Shown here piece by piece: positions 17,261 through 25,970 of a DNA stretch of 42,307 nucleotides; the stretch's first letter is position 1; each line of letters begins with the position of its first letter. The notes under the pieces were generated by a model. That model searched no databases. It had not been told where the DNA came from and saw only the letters and a list, made by a program, of their open reading frames with translations. The stretch comes from an uncultured Selenomonadaceae bacterium (GTDB lineage Bacteria > Bacillota > Negativicutes > Selenomonadales > Selenomonadaceae): assembly GCA_905235685.1 (NCBI GenBank), contig CAJOMO010000015.1, positions 1 to 42,307 on the forward strand, written 5' to 3'. The translations under genes and the position numbers were made by a program.

Positions 17261-18727
17261 TTATTCCCAAAGCATAGGCTCGGCGTCGGATAAATCCATG
17301 GTAACCGGCGGCGCTGCCTCTTCCATTTCTGGAACTTCAGAGGCTTCCGGCGTCAAGGCGGCCTCTTCGCGCGCCTCTTCCGCAGATAGCCCTTCAGCCT
17401 CGGCGGAAACGTACCTTACAACGTCAATGCTAACCGGAATGCCCATGGCCTTATCGAGCGCCGCCTTAGAGGTGTTGTAAGTGTAAAGTGCGGAATAATA
17501 ATTATTTTTCGCCTCAGTCAATTTTTCGCTGGCGTCCATAACGTCAAGGTTAGTGCCGACGCCGGCTTGATAACGAACAACTGCGATTTTATAATCTTCC
17601 TCGGCGCTGGCAATGGCAAGGCGGGTTGTGGCGATATTTCTTTCGGCGGCGTGCATGGTAAGATACGCCGATTGAACTTCAAGCTGAACAGATTCGCGCA
17701 GTGCCGCCGCATTTTCGATAGCCTGATTGAGGGCGGCGTTTGCCTCGTTAACCTGCGCCTTGGTTATTCCGCTGTCAAAAATATTCCAACTGGCGCTAAG
17801 CCCCATTGTCCAAGAATCTGAAATATCGTCGTTGAAAGGACTTTTACCGTTTAAACCTTTGCTGGCAACAGCGTTGACGCTCGGCTTATTGGCGGCTTTG
17901 GCGGAGCGAACGGCGGATTCAGCCTGTTTAATCGCAAATTCAGCCGCCGCAATATCCGGTCGATTTTCCAGTGCAAAGGCAACACAATTAGCCAAATTCA
18001 GATTGTAGCGCGTGTAAGTCAATTGATCTTGCGCGCGCAAAATTGTATCGGCCGGCAACAAAAGATAATTGCTGAGCGTGGCAACGGCGATATCGTAATC
18101 GTTTTGAGCTGTGACCAAAGACTGCTGAGCGTTAGCCAATCGAACTTGAGAGGATAAAACGTCCGCCTTGGCAACCGTACCGGCGGCGAATTGCGCGTTA
18201 ACGTTGTTCAAGTGTTCCGTCAAAGTTTGAACATTTTCTTCGTCGACTTCAATTTGGTTGCGCGCCCTTAGCACGTTGTAGTAATAATTCGTGGCGGTTT
18301 GCCGAACAGTTTGCAAAGTATTTTCCAGCGTCAAATCCGCGGAATTTAAACCGTATCGCGCAGAAATTCTTCCTTCTTCGTAACGTCCGCCTGCGTAAAG
18401 CGGTAAAGTCACCGTGGCGGTATTTCCAAAAAGCCTGTGGTTGTAAGTGCGATATTGACTGCCGCCGACAGATTCAGCCTGCGAAGACCAACTGACAGTG
18501 GGACCGGTTTGACGGCGCGCCTGCCTCAAAGCCCAATATGCAGATTCGCGGCTGGAAATTGCCTGCTTGATTGTGCGGTTATTTTCCAGGGCGCGTTGAA
18601 TTGTTTCTTCCAAATTGATATCAACCACGTCAATGGCGCTAACCGTGCCAAAATGCAGAGAAAAACTCATAACGCCCGCCAAAATCGCTCCTGCCAATTT
18701 TTTTCTGATACGCTTGGGAAATTTCAA
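17261..18727 (-). CDS. tolC: TolC-family outer-membrane efflux/secretion channel
   Basis: TolC-like trimers form the outer-membrane duct for drug efflux and type I secretion. The 488 residues have a signal peptide (about 1-30) and two homologous halves of the OEP fold. Each half starts from an LEETIQRALENNRTIKQA or LANCVAFALENRPDIAAAEF helix and contains the family GTVAKADVL and GVGTNLDVMDA motifs. A C-terminal acidic/alanine-rich tail of about 55 residues extends past the usual end. TTG start with GAGGAGG upstream. It sits between mlaD and tamB. It could serve the RTX protein encoded about 5 kb upstream, though no ABC exporter or membrane-fusion protein is present here. Confidence 0.93.
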   Translation of the reverse strand: MKFPKRIRKKLAGAILAGVMSFSLHFGTVSAIDVVDINLEETIQRALENNRTIKQAISSRESAYWALRQARRQTGPTVSWSSQAESVGGSQYRTYNHRLFGNTATVTLPLYAGGRYEEGRISARYGLNSADLTLENTLQTVRQTATNYYYNVLRARNQIEVDEENVQTLTEHLNNVNAQFAAGTVAKADVLSSQVRLANAQQSLVTAQNDYDIAVATLSNYLLLPADTILRAQDQLTYTRYNLNLANCVAFALENRPDIAAAEFAIKQAESAVRSAKAANKPSVNAVASKGLNGKSPFNDDISDSWTMGLSASWNIFDSGITKAQVNEANAALNQAIENAAALRESVQLEVQSAYLTMHAAERNIATTRLAIASAEEDYKIAVVRYQAGVGTNLDVMDASEKLTEAKNNYYSALYTYNTSKAALDKAMGIPVSIDVVRYVSAEAEGLSAEEAREEAALTPEASEVPEMEEAAPPVTMDLSDAEPMLWE

Positions 18728-18748
18728 TTTACTCTCCTCCTCAAAAAC

Positions 18749-20050
18749 CTAAAATTCCTGCTTAATCCCAAAATAAGCGGCGCGCGAATCTTTGTTAATC
18801 GCGTGAATTTCACCGAGAATATAAGTTGAATCGGTGAGCCTGTATTGAGATTTCAAGCGAACTTTAATGTCATTCAAATCATAAGCTTCAGCAGAAAATT
18901 TCCAACTATTGCCCGCGTAGGCGTCGAGTCCTAAACCAATTTCACCGGCAACAATCCCTGCGCGAACGCCGAAATCCTCATTTAAAAGTCTGCCGACCTG
19001 CGCATTCAAACGGGAACTGTCGCCGATATCTTCAACGCCCAGGTGCAAAGATTTATCGTCCATGGCAACTTCGACAGCTAAATTTGTATTCCAATCGGAA
19101 TTTTTTCCGCTGTACAAAATATCAACCGAAGGCTTAATTTCAATCTGCGAAAATTTTTCTGACGCGCCTTGAACTTTCTCCAAAATACTATCGGCGCGTT
19201 CGGTTAAATTGCGGGCGTTGCTAATCGTTATGCGCATATCTTCATTGACTTGCGGGTCGCCAACGAATTTGTTAAGGTTTTCCGCCATACCGGCAATATT
19301 TTTAGACGTTGCAGAAATATTTGTCAAGGTATTTTTTAAATCGGCAACAGTTTGAGGATCGCCCGCGAATTTATCAAGGTTAGCCGTCATATGTTCCACG
19401 TTCGCTATCGTCGCGTTCATCGTCGCCAAAATTGTATTCAGTTGCGTCGCCATTTGATTGATATTCTGCTCATTGTCTCTGGAAACGCGCTCCAAACTTT
19501 CCATTAAGCCGTTCATATGTTCGGAGGCGCTCTTCATATTATCGCTCATTTCAACGACAGATTTTTGAAAAGTTTCATTACCGACGATACCTTCAACCGC
19601 CTGCAGCAAATTTTCAACTTTCGCCAAAACTTTATCGATACCGTCGAACATTTTATTCATATCGGCTTCTTCGGTAACGTTGATGTGGTCGCCGTCGCGC
19701 AGATATTCGCCGTCGTCCTTGCCTGGCGTGATATTCACAAATTTATCGCCCATAACGCCGACGCTCAAAACGGTAGCCGTGGAATTATCGGGAATTTTCA
19801 CGTCTTGATTGACTTTCAAAGTCACGGTAACGCCGCCGCCGTCATTTTCAATGCGCTCAACTTTTCCGACGGGAACGCCGCTCAATCGAACGTCCGCTTG
19901 ATTTTCTAAACCCAAAACTTGTTTGAATCCGGCGTACAGAGTTATATTTTTATCCGCGCCGAAATGAATATCGCCAATCCCAATCAGCGCCGCGCTCAAC
20001 ATTGCAATTCCGCCAATTGCAAACGCTCCAACTTTCGCCTCTGCTGACAC
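18749..20050 (-). CDS. mlaD: MlaD-like MCE protein with C-terminal beta-barrel (transenvelope lipid transporter)
   Basis: The 433 residues contain an N-terminal membrane helix (about 8-26), one MCE domain (about 38-120: LYAGFKQVLGLENQADVRLSG-type start, GVPVGKVERI, MGDKFVNITPG), a long helical segment (about 140-310, rich in repeated N/T/M heptads) and a beta-rich C-terminal region (about 320-433) ending FGIKQEF, as outer-membrane barrels do. Proteobacterial MlaD stops after the MCE and helix. The fused barrel is the arrangement described for Veillonella parvula MlaD, thought to span the envelope and carry phospholipids without MlaA, B or C. Start GTG 20050. Directly follows mlaF. Confidence 0.93.
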   Translation of the reverse strand: MSAEAKVGAFAIGGIAMLSAALIGIGDIHFGADKNITLYAGFKQVLGLENQADVRLSGVPVGKVERIENDGGGVTVTLKVNQDVKIPDNSTATVLSVGVMGDKFVNITPGKDDGEYLRDGDHINVTEEADMNKMFDGIDKVLAKVENLLQAVEGIVGNETFQKSVVEMSDNMKSASEHMNGLMESLERVSRDNEQNINQMATQLNTILATMNATIANVEHMTANLDKFAGDPQTVADLKNTLTNISATSKNIAGMAENLNKFVGDPQVNEDMRITISNARNLTERADSILEKVQGASEKFSQIEIKPSVDILYSGKNSDWNTNLAVEVAMDDKSLHLGVEDIGDSSRLNAQVGRLLNEDFGVRAGIVAGEIGLGLDAYAGNSWKFSAEAYDLNDIKVRLKSQYRLTDSTYILGEIHAINKDSRAAYFGIKQEF

Positions 20051-20065
20051 GTTACCACTCCCTTC

Positions 20066-20791
20066 TTAAACAATACCGCGTAAAAATTCCTTAACTCGAA
20101 CATCCTCAATCTTTTTAAAATTTTCAACAGTATCAATGGCTATCAATTCTCCGTTGTAAACCATAGCAATTCTGTTTGCAATGCGGCACGCGCTAATCAT
20201 ATCGTGCGTCACGACAACGCTGGTTACTTTCAAAGCGCGCTGCGTCGAAATTATCAACTCGTCAATTTTATTCGTGGTGACAGGATCTAAACCGGAACTC
20301 GGCTCGTCATAAAAAATAATTTCCGGACCAAAGGCAATCGCCCGCGCCAAAGATACGCGCTTTTTCATACCGCCGCTAAGTTCATTGGGCATCAAATTTT
20401 CAACGCCCTCAAGACCAACCTGCTTGAGTTTTTCGCGAACAATCTCACGAATTTTTTCTTTGCTGAAATCGGTATGCTCAACAAGCCCAAATGCAACGTT
20501 ATCGCCCACGCTCATTGAATCGAACAGCGCCGAATATTGAAAAACCATTCCCATTTTGAGCCGAATACTTGTAATTTCGTCTTCGTCCATTTGAGAAATT
20601 TCGTCGTCGTCAATCCAAATTTCGCCTTCGGTGGGTTTAATCAAGCCAATCATCAGCCGAAGCAGCGTGGATTTGCCACTGCCCGATCCGCCGATTATCG
20701 CCAAAGTTTCGCCGTCAGCAATTTCAAGGTTAACATTCTTCAACGCCGCTTTCTTGCCAAAATATTTGCTGACATTTTTAATCCTAATCAC
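20066..20791 (-). CDS. mlaF: Phospholipid-transport ABC ATPase MlaF
   Basis: This 241-residue cytoplasmic ATPase energises the MlaE permease. Walker A is GGSGSGKST (about residue 35), the Q-loop lies in MVFQYSALFDS, the signature is LSGGMKKR (about residue 140), Walker B is IIFYDEPSSGLD with the Mla-typical serine pair, and the switch His is in VVVTHD. The start is GTG 20791, immediately after the mlaE stop (20792), so translation is coupled. MKKR after the signature is characteristic of the MlaF/MCE-associated subfamily rather than importers or exporters. Confidence 0.95.
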   Translation of the reverse strand: MIRIKNVSKYFGKKAALKNVNLEIADGETLAIIGGSGSGKSTLLRLMIGLIKPTEGEIWIDDDEISQMDEDEITSIRLKMGMVFQYSALFDSMSVGDNVAFGLVEHTDFSKEKIREIVREKLKQVGLEGVENLMPNELSGGMKKRVSLARAIAFGPEIIFYDEPSSGLDPVTTNKIDELIISTQRALKVTSVVVTHDMISACRIANRIAMVYNGELIAIDTVENFKKIEDVRVKEFLRGIV

Positions 20792-21568
20792 TTAATCACC
20801 GTAAATTATAAAAGTTAAAAGTGCATTCAAGATAAAAATTACAATTATCGAAGAGACAACAGTTTTGGTGGTGGCTTTACCAACGCCCTCCGCGCCGTCG
20901 GGGCAATTCAGCCCGTAGTAACAGCCCAAAACCGCGATAACATTACCAAAAAACATAGCCTTAATCAAGCCGCCGAACAAATCGTAATTATCGGCGAAAA
21001 CTTGAATTGAACTGGTATAAACATTTGAACTAATGCCGGAGTAGTAAACAGCAACAAGCCAGCCGCCAAATACGCCAATCACATCGCCAAAAACCGTCAA
21101 AATCGGTATCACAACCATACACGCCAGCATTCGCGGCACAATCAAATAATCGACGGGACTAACCGCCATCACCTTCAGCGCATCAATTTGTTCGGTGACT
21201 TTCATTGTCGAAATTTCAGCGGTTATAGCCGCGCCAACGCGCCCCGCGCAAACCACGCCGACAAGTACCGGTCCCAGTTCCCTGCTTATGGCTATGGTGA
21301 TTATTCCACCGACGGTTGACTGCGCGCCAAATCTGATAAGTTCGTGCGCCGTCTGCAAGGTGAAAACTACGCCCGTGAAAAGCAGCGTCAGCGATACGAT
21401 CAATAAAGAATCTGCGCCAAGGTGAGACATCTGCGCGAGAATGTGCCGAAAACGCGGCTTGTGGCGAAGTTGTTTCATTGTGTCAATGTAAAGCAAAACC
21501 ACTTTGCCGAAATCTTCACAGCACCGAATTATAAATCTACCAATAATTTCTAAAAAACGAATGAGCAA
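20792..21568 (-). CDS. mlaE: Phospholipid-transport ABC permease MlaE
   Basis: This 258-residue polytopic protein has five or six membrane segments. It shows the MlaE/YrbE family blocks: FTGVVFTLQTAHELIRFGA, ISRELGPVLVGVVCAGRVGAAITAEI and KVTEQIDALKVMAVSP, the last being the ATPase-coupling region. It is the inner-membrane permease of the MCE transporter built with MlaF and MlaD. The start is TTG 21568 with GGAGGTGAGG just upstream. It lies 16 bp after minE, which makes division-site and lipid-transport genes part of one transcript. Confidence 0.94.
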   Translation of the reverse strand: MLIRFLEIIGRFIIRCCEDFGKVVLLYIDTMKQLRHKPRFRHILAQMSHLGADSLLIVSLTLLFTGVVFTLQTAHELIRFGAQSTVGGIITIAISRELGPVLVGVVCAGRVGAAITAEISTMKVTEQIDALKVMAVSPVDYLIVPRMLACMVVIPILTVFGDVIGVFGGWLVAVYYSGISSNVYTSSIQVFADNYDLFGGLIKAMFFGNVIAVLGCYYGLNCPDGAEGVGKATTKTVVSSIIVIFILNALLTFIIYGD

Positions 21569-21584
21569 CGCCTCACCTCCAGCG

Positions 21585-21857
21585 TTACCGTTTAGGCGAA
21601 TGAGGAATAGACTGCACTGGAATATTCGCGATTAGAGCGACAGACTCAGAATCTTTTTCAAAAGTAATCGCCATTGCGCTTGTGTTGATGTCCATGTATT
21701 TTGAAATGACGGCGATAATATCAGCTTTTAGTTGCTCCATGACTTCGGGGGAAACAGTGGCGCGGTCGTGAATAATCACAAATTGAAGCCGCTCTTTTGC
21801 AATTTGACCAGACTTTTTTTCGTTCATGCCGAGAAGCCTTTTAAAAATGTCCAGCAT
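21585..21857 (-). CDS. minE: Cell-division topological specificity factor MinE
   Basis: The 90-residue protein stimulates MinD ATPase and drives Min oscillation. The N-terminal amphipathic MLDIFKRLLG is the membrane-targeting sequence. The anti-MinCD segment follows (AKERLQFVIIHDR), then the dimerising C-terminal domain (VMEQLKADIIAVISKYMDI). ATG 21857 is preceded by GGAGGGAGG. It lies 12 bp after minD. Confidence 0.95.
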   Translation of the reverse strand: MLDIFKRLLGMNEKKSGQIAKERLQFVIIHDRATVSPEVMEQLKADIIAVISKYMDINTSAMAITFEKDSESVALIANIPVQSIPHSPKR

Positions 21858-21869
21858 TAGCCTCCCTCC

Positions 21870-22661
21870 TTACAGCATACCGAATAAGCGTTTTAATTTT
21901 TTGAAGAAACCCTCTTTAGGCGGTTTGAGAAACGGAATATTTTCGCCGCAAATTCTGCCAACGATATTTCTGTAAGCTTGACCGGCAACCGAATCGTTCA
22001 TTGCAACAACCGGCTCGCCTTTGTTCGTCGCGGTAACAATCATTTCGTCGTCGGGAATTTGCCCAATGCACTCAATTGACAAAATTTCATTGATATCAGC
22101 CATATCAAGCATATCGCCTTTCTCAACCATCTGCGGGCGAATACGATTGACAATCAGCTTGATGTTTTCTTTGTCAGCGCGCCCAAGCTCGCCAATGATT
22201 TTATCGGCGTCACGAACTGCGGCAACTTCCGGCATCGTTACGACTATCGCGCAGTCCGCCGCGGCAATTGCGGTTTTGAAACCCTGCTCAATTCCGGCGG
22301 GGCAGTCGATAATGATAAATTCAAATTCGCCCTTCATTTCGTTGCAAAGTTTGACGAGTTGCTCCGGCGTGACGGCGGATTTATCTTGAATTTGAGAAGT
22401 CGGCAAAAGAAACAGCGAATCATATTTTTTGTGGCGAACGAGGGCTTTTTTGTAGGGAACGCGCCCGCTGGTTACGTCAACCAAATCGTACATAATCCGA
22501 TTTTCAAGCCCAAGTATCAAATCCAAATTCCGAAGACCGGTATCAGTATCAATCAGCGCCACTCTGTTGCCGCGCAACGCCAGACCCACGCCAATATTCG
22601 CCGTCGTGGTAGTTTTGCCGACACCGCCTTTTCCGCTTGTAATAACTATAATTTCGCACAT
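21870..22661 (-). CDS. minD: Septum-site determining ATPase MinD
   Basis: This 263-residue ParA/MinD-family ATPase binds the membrane in its ATP form and recruits MinC. The deviant Walker A GKGGVGKTTTTANIG lies near residue 10. It is followed by ALIDTDTGLRNLDLILGLENR, IDCPAGIEQGF and the C-terminal amphipathic membrane-targeting helix (FFKKLKRLFGML). The ATG at 22661 has CCGGAGG upstream. Standard length. Works with MinC and MinE on either side. Confidence 0.97.
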   Translation of the reverse strand: MCEIIVITSGKGGVGKTTTTANIGVGLALRGNRVALIDTDTGLRNLDLILGLENRIMYDLVDVTSGRVPYKKALVRHKKYDSLFLLPTSQIQDKSAVTPEQLVKLCNEMKGEFEFIIIDCPAGIEQGFKTAIAAADCAIVVTMPEVAAVRDADKIIGELGRADKENIKLIVNRIRPQMVEKGDMLDMADINEILSIECIGQIPDDEMIVTATNKGEPVVAMNDSVAGQAYRNIVGRICGENIPFLKPPKEGFFKKLKRLFGML

Positions 22662-22712
22662 AAATTCAAACCTCCGGCTGGAGTGATTTTAAAACACAAC
22701 GCGCCGATTATT

Positions 22713-23336
22713 TTACCTTATAACCGGCTCAAAAACAATATACCCATTTTTAATTGAAGCTTTTTCCGCGTTTTCGGTTTTTTGAAGATTATCCGGCGGA
22801 CGCGCGATTATATTTGCGATACGGATTTGCATTGGGCGAAGTTTATCAGCCACAATGCAGGCGTTTTCGTCGCCAAATGCGCCCGCGTGAACAGTGCCGC
22901 GGCAAATTCCCCGAACGTCGATGCTGCCGCCGGCTATGACTTGCGCGCCCGGATTTACATTGCCGAAAATCAAAACCGAAGATTCCGTACGAATCTCTTG
23001 ACCGCCGCGCAATGTTCGGTTTAAAATAAACGCGGGCTTTGCCTTCTCGACAATTTTTGTAACGGGCTCAACGGATTTTTCCGGCGCAAATTTCGGCTCT
23101 TTCAAATCGGTGCTGAAAAGCATTCCGTGCCTGTGAAATAAGCGTCGCAATTTTTCATTGTGCTCTTCGTCAAAATAATCTTTCGGGGCAAAAACAGTCG
23201 TGCCGCGAATAAAAAATTTGTCGCCGGTTTGAAGTTTATCCAGAAGTGACGCTTGAACGTCTTCAAAGCTGGCGTCTTTCGCGAAAATTAGCTGCAAGCC
23301 CGCTTTGAGCCCTCGAATCTTCACAATTTCACTCAA
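22713..23336 (-). CDS. minC: Septum-site determining protein MinC
   Basis: MinC inhibits FtsZ ring assembly away from midcell. From TTG 23336 the protein has 207 residues: an N-terminal FtsZ-binding domain starting VKIRGLKAGLQLIFA and a C-terminal right-handed beta-helix with the signatures RTLRGGQEIRTESSVLIFG, GNVNPGAQVIAGGSIDVRG and GTVHAGAFGDENACIVA, then LRPMQIRIANIIAR. TTG 23336 is chosen because AAGGCGG lies about 8 nt upstream. The open frame continues to TTG 23378 (14 residues more), and a GTG at residue 5 is also possible. It is the first gene of the 14 kb minus-strand unit, with a promoter candidate upstream. Confidence 0.92.
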   Translation of the reverse strand: MSEIVKIRGLKAGLQLIFAKDASFEDVQASLLDKLQTGDKFFIRGTTVFAPKDYFDEEHNEKLRRLFHRHGMLFSTDLKEPKFAPEKSVEPVTKIVEKAKPAFILNRTLRGGQEIRTESSVLIFGNVNPGAQVIAGGSIDVRGICRGTVHAGAFGDENACIVADKLRPMQIRIANIIARPPDNLQKTENAEKASIKNGYIVFEPVIR

Positions 23337-23391
23337 ATTATTCACCGCCTTGATTTTTTTGTAGAGGCATTCGCCCAAATTTCCGCCTATA

Positions 23392-23419
23392 ATTATACAG
23401 GATTTGAAAATAATTGCTA
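23392..23419 (-). promoter_or_regulatory. Candidate promoter for the minC-to-DUF805 operon
   Basis: A perfect TATAAT (-10) is read on the minus strand at 23397-23392, about 55 nt before the minC TTG. The -35 is weak: TAGCAA at 23419-23414 with a 16-nt spacer. It lies between the terminator of the upstream RTX gene and minC, where a promoter for the long operon would be expected. Confidence 0.45.
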
Positions 23420-23460
23420 GAGTTTTTACAGCTTTTTTTCAGGAAAATTATTTGGCGCAT

Positions 23461-23484
23461 AAAAAAAGACGGTCGAGCCGCCTT
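23461..23484 (-). terminator. Terminator after the RTX/VWA/lectin gene
   Basis: On the minus strand AAGGCGG-CTCGA-CCGTCTT forms a 7-bp stem (one G-T pair) and is followed by a T run. It lies 27 bp after the stop codon and separates the surface-protein transcript from the min operon. Confidence 0.75.
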
Positions 23485-23510
23485 GAAAAAAATTTTACCG
23501 GAAATTGAAT

Positions 23511-25955
23511 TTAGCTTGCCGAAGAATTATCCGCCGGTTCGAAGCCGTAACTCCAATGCGCGAAAGACATTATCACGCTGGCGTCCGAATTTACCTCGAT
23601 GTTATCAAAATTTGGTGGATTTATGAGGAGTTCGGAAATGGTATTTGACGTGCCGCCGTTGCTGACGCTGTAAGTCGCAAAATCAGCCGTCAAAGCTGTT
23701 CGATTTTGGAAAGTCAGCGAAATATCGTCGGAGTAAAGTTCCAGCGCAGTACCAACGGAATATTCGAGGGAATTTTCGGGGATTGACGCGGCGAAAGAAA
23801 TTTTATCTGCGGCGGTGTCGATATCGGCGAAAATAATTCCGTCGACATCGCTACCAACCGTGAAAGAATCTTTGCCGTCGCCGCCCGCCACGGTTGCGTT
23901 GTTGCCGGTGACATAAAATCGATCGTTGTTTTCCGTCGCGGTGACATTCCACTCGGCTGGAACTGTGATACTTTGCCGATATTCGCTGTCGGTATCAGCA
24001 GCATAAACTTTTTCATTTGTTACAGTGCCGACGACTTGAAAATCTTCAATATCGCCAATGTCCCATTCGCAAATAAAGCCGAAATTTTCCAATCCGAAGA
24101 AATCTTGTCCATTTTCTCCCTCGGCAGGAAAATCATTCCAGTCGCCAAGTTCCCAGCCATTAGCCGTACTGCAATACATCATTAATGCTTCACCGTCACC
24201 GTCAGGTTGACCATTCCCCCAACTGCTATAATTCCACGTTTCGCCTGTTATCCAAGTCCATTCATTGGAACTGTCTTTATAACCGCCCATCCAGTAGCTG
24301 TTTTTTGGCGTTTGTTCATTTTCCAACAAACTTTTCACAAAGATTTGTTCAGATTCATCGGTTATTGTGACTAAATGACCGCCTAAATTTTCGCAAAAAG
24401 TTTTAGCGTCTTCCCAACTCGATTGATTTGTGTAAATGCCGTAATAATGCCCGTTGTATTTGTACGGCGTGAAACCCATGGAGATGAAAGTTGCCTGCGA
24501 AGAAAAAGTTGTTGAGCCGTTTTCGTCGGTTGTTGAATAAAGCAAGAATACGCCGGCTTCACCTTCTGCCACATCATTAAGATTTACCGCAACGCTATCG
24601 GGTTGTCCGATTTGGTCAACAATACTGCCGGATATTTCTTCAAAAATTGTATCGTAACTATCGAGGTTTATATCGTAAAATTTGCCGCCGGTAGCATTTG
24701 CAATCGGCTCATATTCATTTTGGCACTCGCCATTCATTTCTCCGACAACGTCCAAAATAACATCAGCGTCAGCCAATTTAGCAAGAACTGTATCCGAGTC
24801 CAAATCGCTGGTGCTACCACGGTTATTTTCTTCATAACCTTCATCGGTAAGCATAACAAATCTTTTGGTGGCCTCCTCGCGAAAATCCAGGCTGAGAGCG
24901 GTATCAATGGCAGTTAAGCCATATTCTTTAATCCCATCGTCGGAAGATAGATTCGCCAGTTCATTTTTGAAAGATTCTGCGTCCTCGACAAAACTATAAG
25001 ATTTTACGTAATTGCTGCTACTATCATTGCCGCTGTAGCCAAAATCAACTAAACCCAAACGATAACTGACATTTGCGCTGCTCAAAGAATCTGCAAAACT
25101 ATTCAGCGCATTTCTAACACGCTCAATGTACGTACCCATACTTTCGCTGGTATCAACCAGAAAAACAATATCGGTATCCGATTGCAACAGCGTGGTATTT
25201 GTATCAGTGGTTTCAGTGCTTGTATCTGTATCGGTTGAATCGGTGTTATCAGTCAAACTAATTGCGTTGCCCGAAGTGTCGATAATGTTCAGCGATTGAC
25301 TTGCCATATCCAAGAAAGTTATGCTGCCTTCGCCGACTTTCACGACAAGATTATTGCCGCTGTTAACAGATGTAGGCTGCCCGCTGTAGTCAATTTGCAG
25401 AGTAAAAGTTGCGCCCGAATAAATTTCGACGGTGTCGTTGCCGTCGCCATTTGCATATTGAATTACATTATCTGAACCGCTAACTATAATATAATCGTTA
25501 TCGTAGCCGCCGGTTATCGTGACGTTTGAACCGCCGTTAAAAATAGAATCATTCCCTGTGCCTCCAGATATCGTGACATTTGAATTGACGTTCGTAATGG
25601 TATCATCGCCCGTGCCGCCATCTATTGTCACATTATCGCCGAGATTGATAATATAATCATTGCCGTCCTCACCATAAATTTTGACGTTTGAGCCGCCACC
25701 ATAGACAATGTTATTGTTAATAGTATCGTCGCCCGCGCCTCCATATATCGTGACACTTGAAGCGTAATTCTCAATATTGTCGTTACCGTCGCCGCCATTC
25801 ATCACAACATTGTTGCCGTCGACCTCATTGACAATAGCCGCATCATCGCCGCCGCCGCCTTCAATGGTTACACCAGAGGCATGATTATACAGGTAGTCAA
25901 CCCCGTTTGTACCTTCAAAAACTGTATCAGCAGTGTAATTGTGTGATTCTTCCAT
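23511..25955 (-). CDS. Large RTX-repeat / von Willebrand A / C-type lectin surface or secreted protein
   Basis: About 814 residues without an N-terminal signal peptide. In order: RTX-like repeats (about 28-180) of the NVTIxGGxGxD type; a Ser/Thr/Asp linker; a VWA domain (about 262-450) with a MIDAS DTSES at about 269, a T in the GLTAIDTA segment and D in VMLTDEG; a C-type lectin-like domain (about 498-632) with CENLGGHLV, YWMGGY, WTWITGE, the sugar-type QPD triplet and a final FICEW; and a second RTX-like C-terminal segment (about 660-814). The lack of a signal peptide plus RTX repeats suggests type I secretion with a C-terminal signal. The VWA and lectin domains suggest adhesion to a ligand or glycan. 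ATG 25955 is used; TTG 25961 is closer to AAGGAGG. It is co-directional with, and 10 bp after, the autotransporter gene. Confidence 0.8.
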   Translation of the reverse strand: MEESHNYTADTVFEGTNGVDYLYNHASGVTIEGGGGDDAAIVNEVDGNNVVMNGGDGNDNIENYASSVTIYGGAGDDTINNNIVYGGGSNVKIYGEDGNDYIINLGDNVTIDGGTGDDTITNVNSNVTISGGTGNDSIFNGGSNVTITGGYDNDYIIVSGSDNVIQYANGDGNDTVEIYSGATFTLQIDYSGQPTSVNSGNNLVVKVGEGSITFLDMASQSLNIIDTSGNAISLTDNTDSTDTDTSTETTDTNTTLLQSDTDIVFLVDTSESMGTYIERVRNALNSFADSLSSANVSYRLGLVDFGYSGNDSSSNYVKSYSFVEDAESFKNELANLSSDDGIKEYGLTAIDTALSLDFREEATKRFVMLTDEGYEENNRGSTSDLDSDTVLAKLADADVILDVVGEMNGECQNEYEPIANATGGKFYDINLDSYDTIFEEISGSIVDQIGQPDSVAVNLNDVAEGEAGVFLLYSTTDENGSTTFSSQATFISMGFTPYKYNGHYYGIYTNQSSWEDAKTFCENLGGHLVTITDESEQIFVKSLLENEQTPKNSYWMGGYKDSSNEWTWITGETWNYSSWGNGQPDGDGEALMMYCSTANGWELGDWNDFPAEGENGQDFFGLENFGFICEWDIGDIEDFQVVGTVTNEKVYAADTDSEYRQSITVPAEWNVTATENNDRFYVTGNNATVAGGDGKDSFTVGSDVDGIIFADIDTAADKISFAASIPENSLEYSVGTALELYSDDISLTFQNRTALTADFATYSVSNGGTSNTISELLINPPNFDNIEVNSDASVIMSFAHWSYGFEPADNSSAS
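25428..25874 (-). repeat. In-gene tandem RTX-like repeats
   Basis: About seven units of roughly 18-22 residues. Each contains a beta strand (NVTI, SVTI or NVKI) followed by GGxGxD or GExGND and a short turn. The spacing and Gly-Asp pattern are those of Ca2+-binding parallel beta-roll repeats. The repeated DNA could favour expansion or contraction by slippage. Confidence 0.75.
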
Positions 25956-25970
25956 TTTCAAAACGCCTCC

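Noticed and set aside
25428..25874. CRISPR-like array
   Set aside because: The repeats encode RTX protein units in frame within a larger gene and lack constant DNA repeats with unique spacers.
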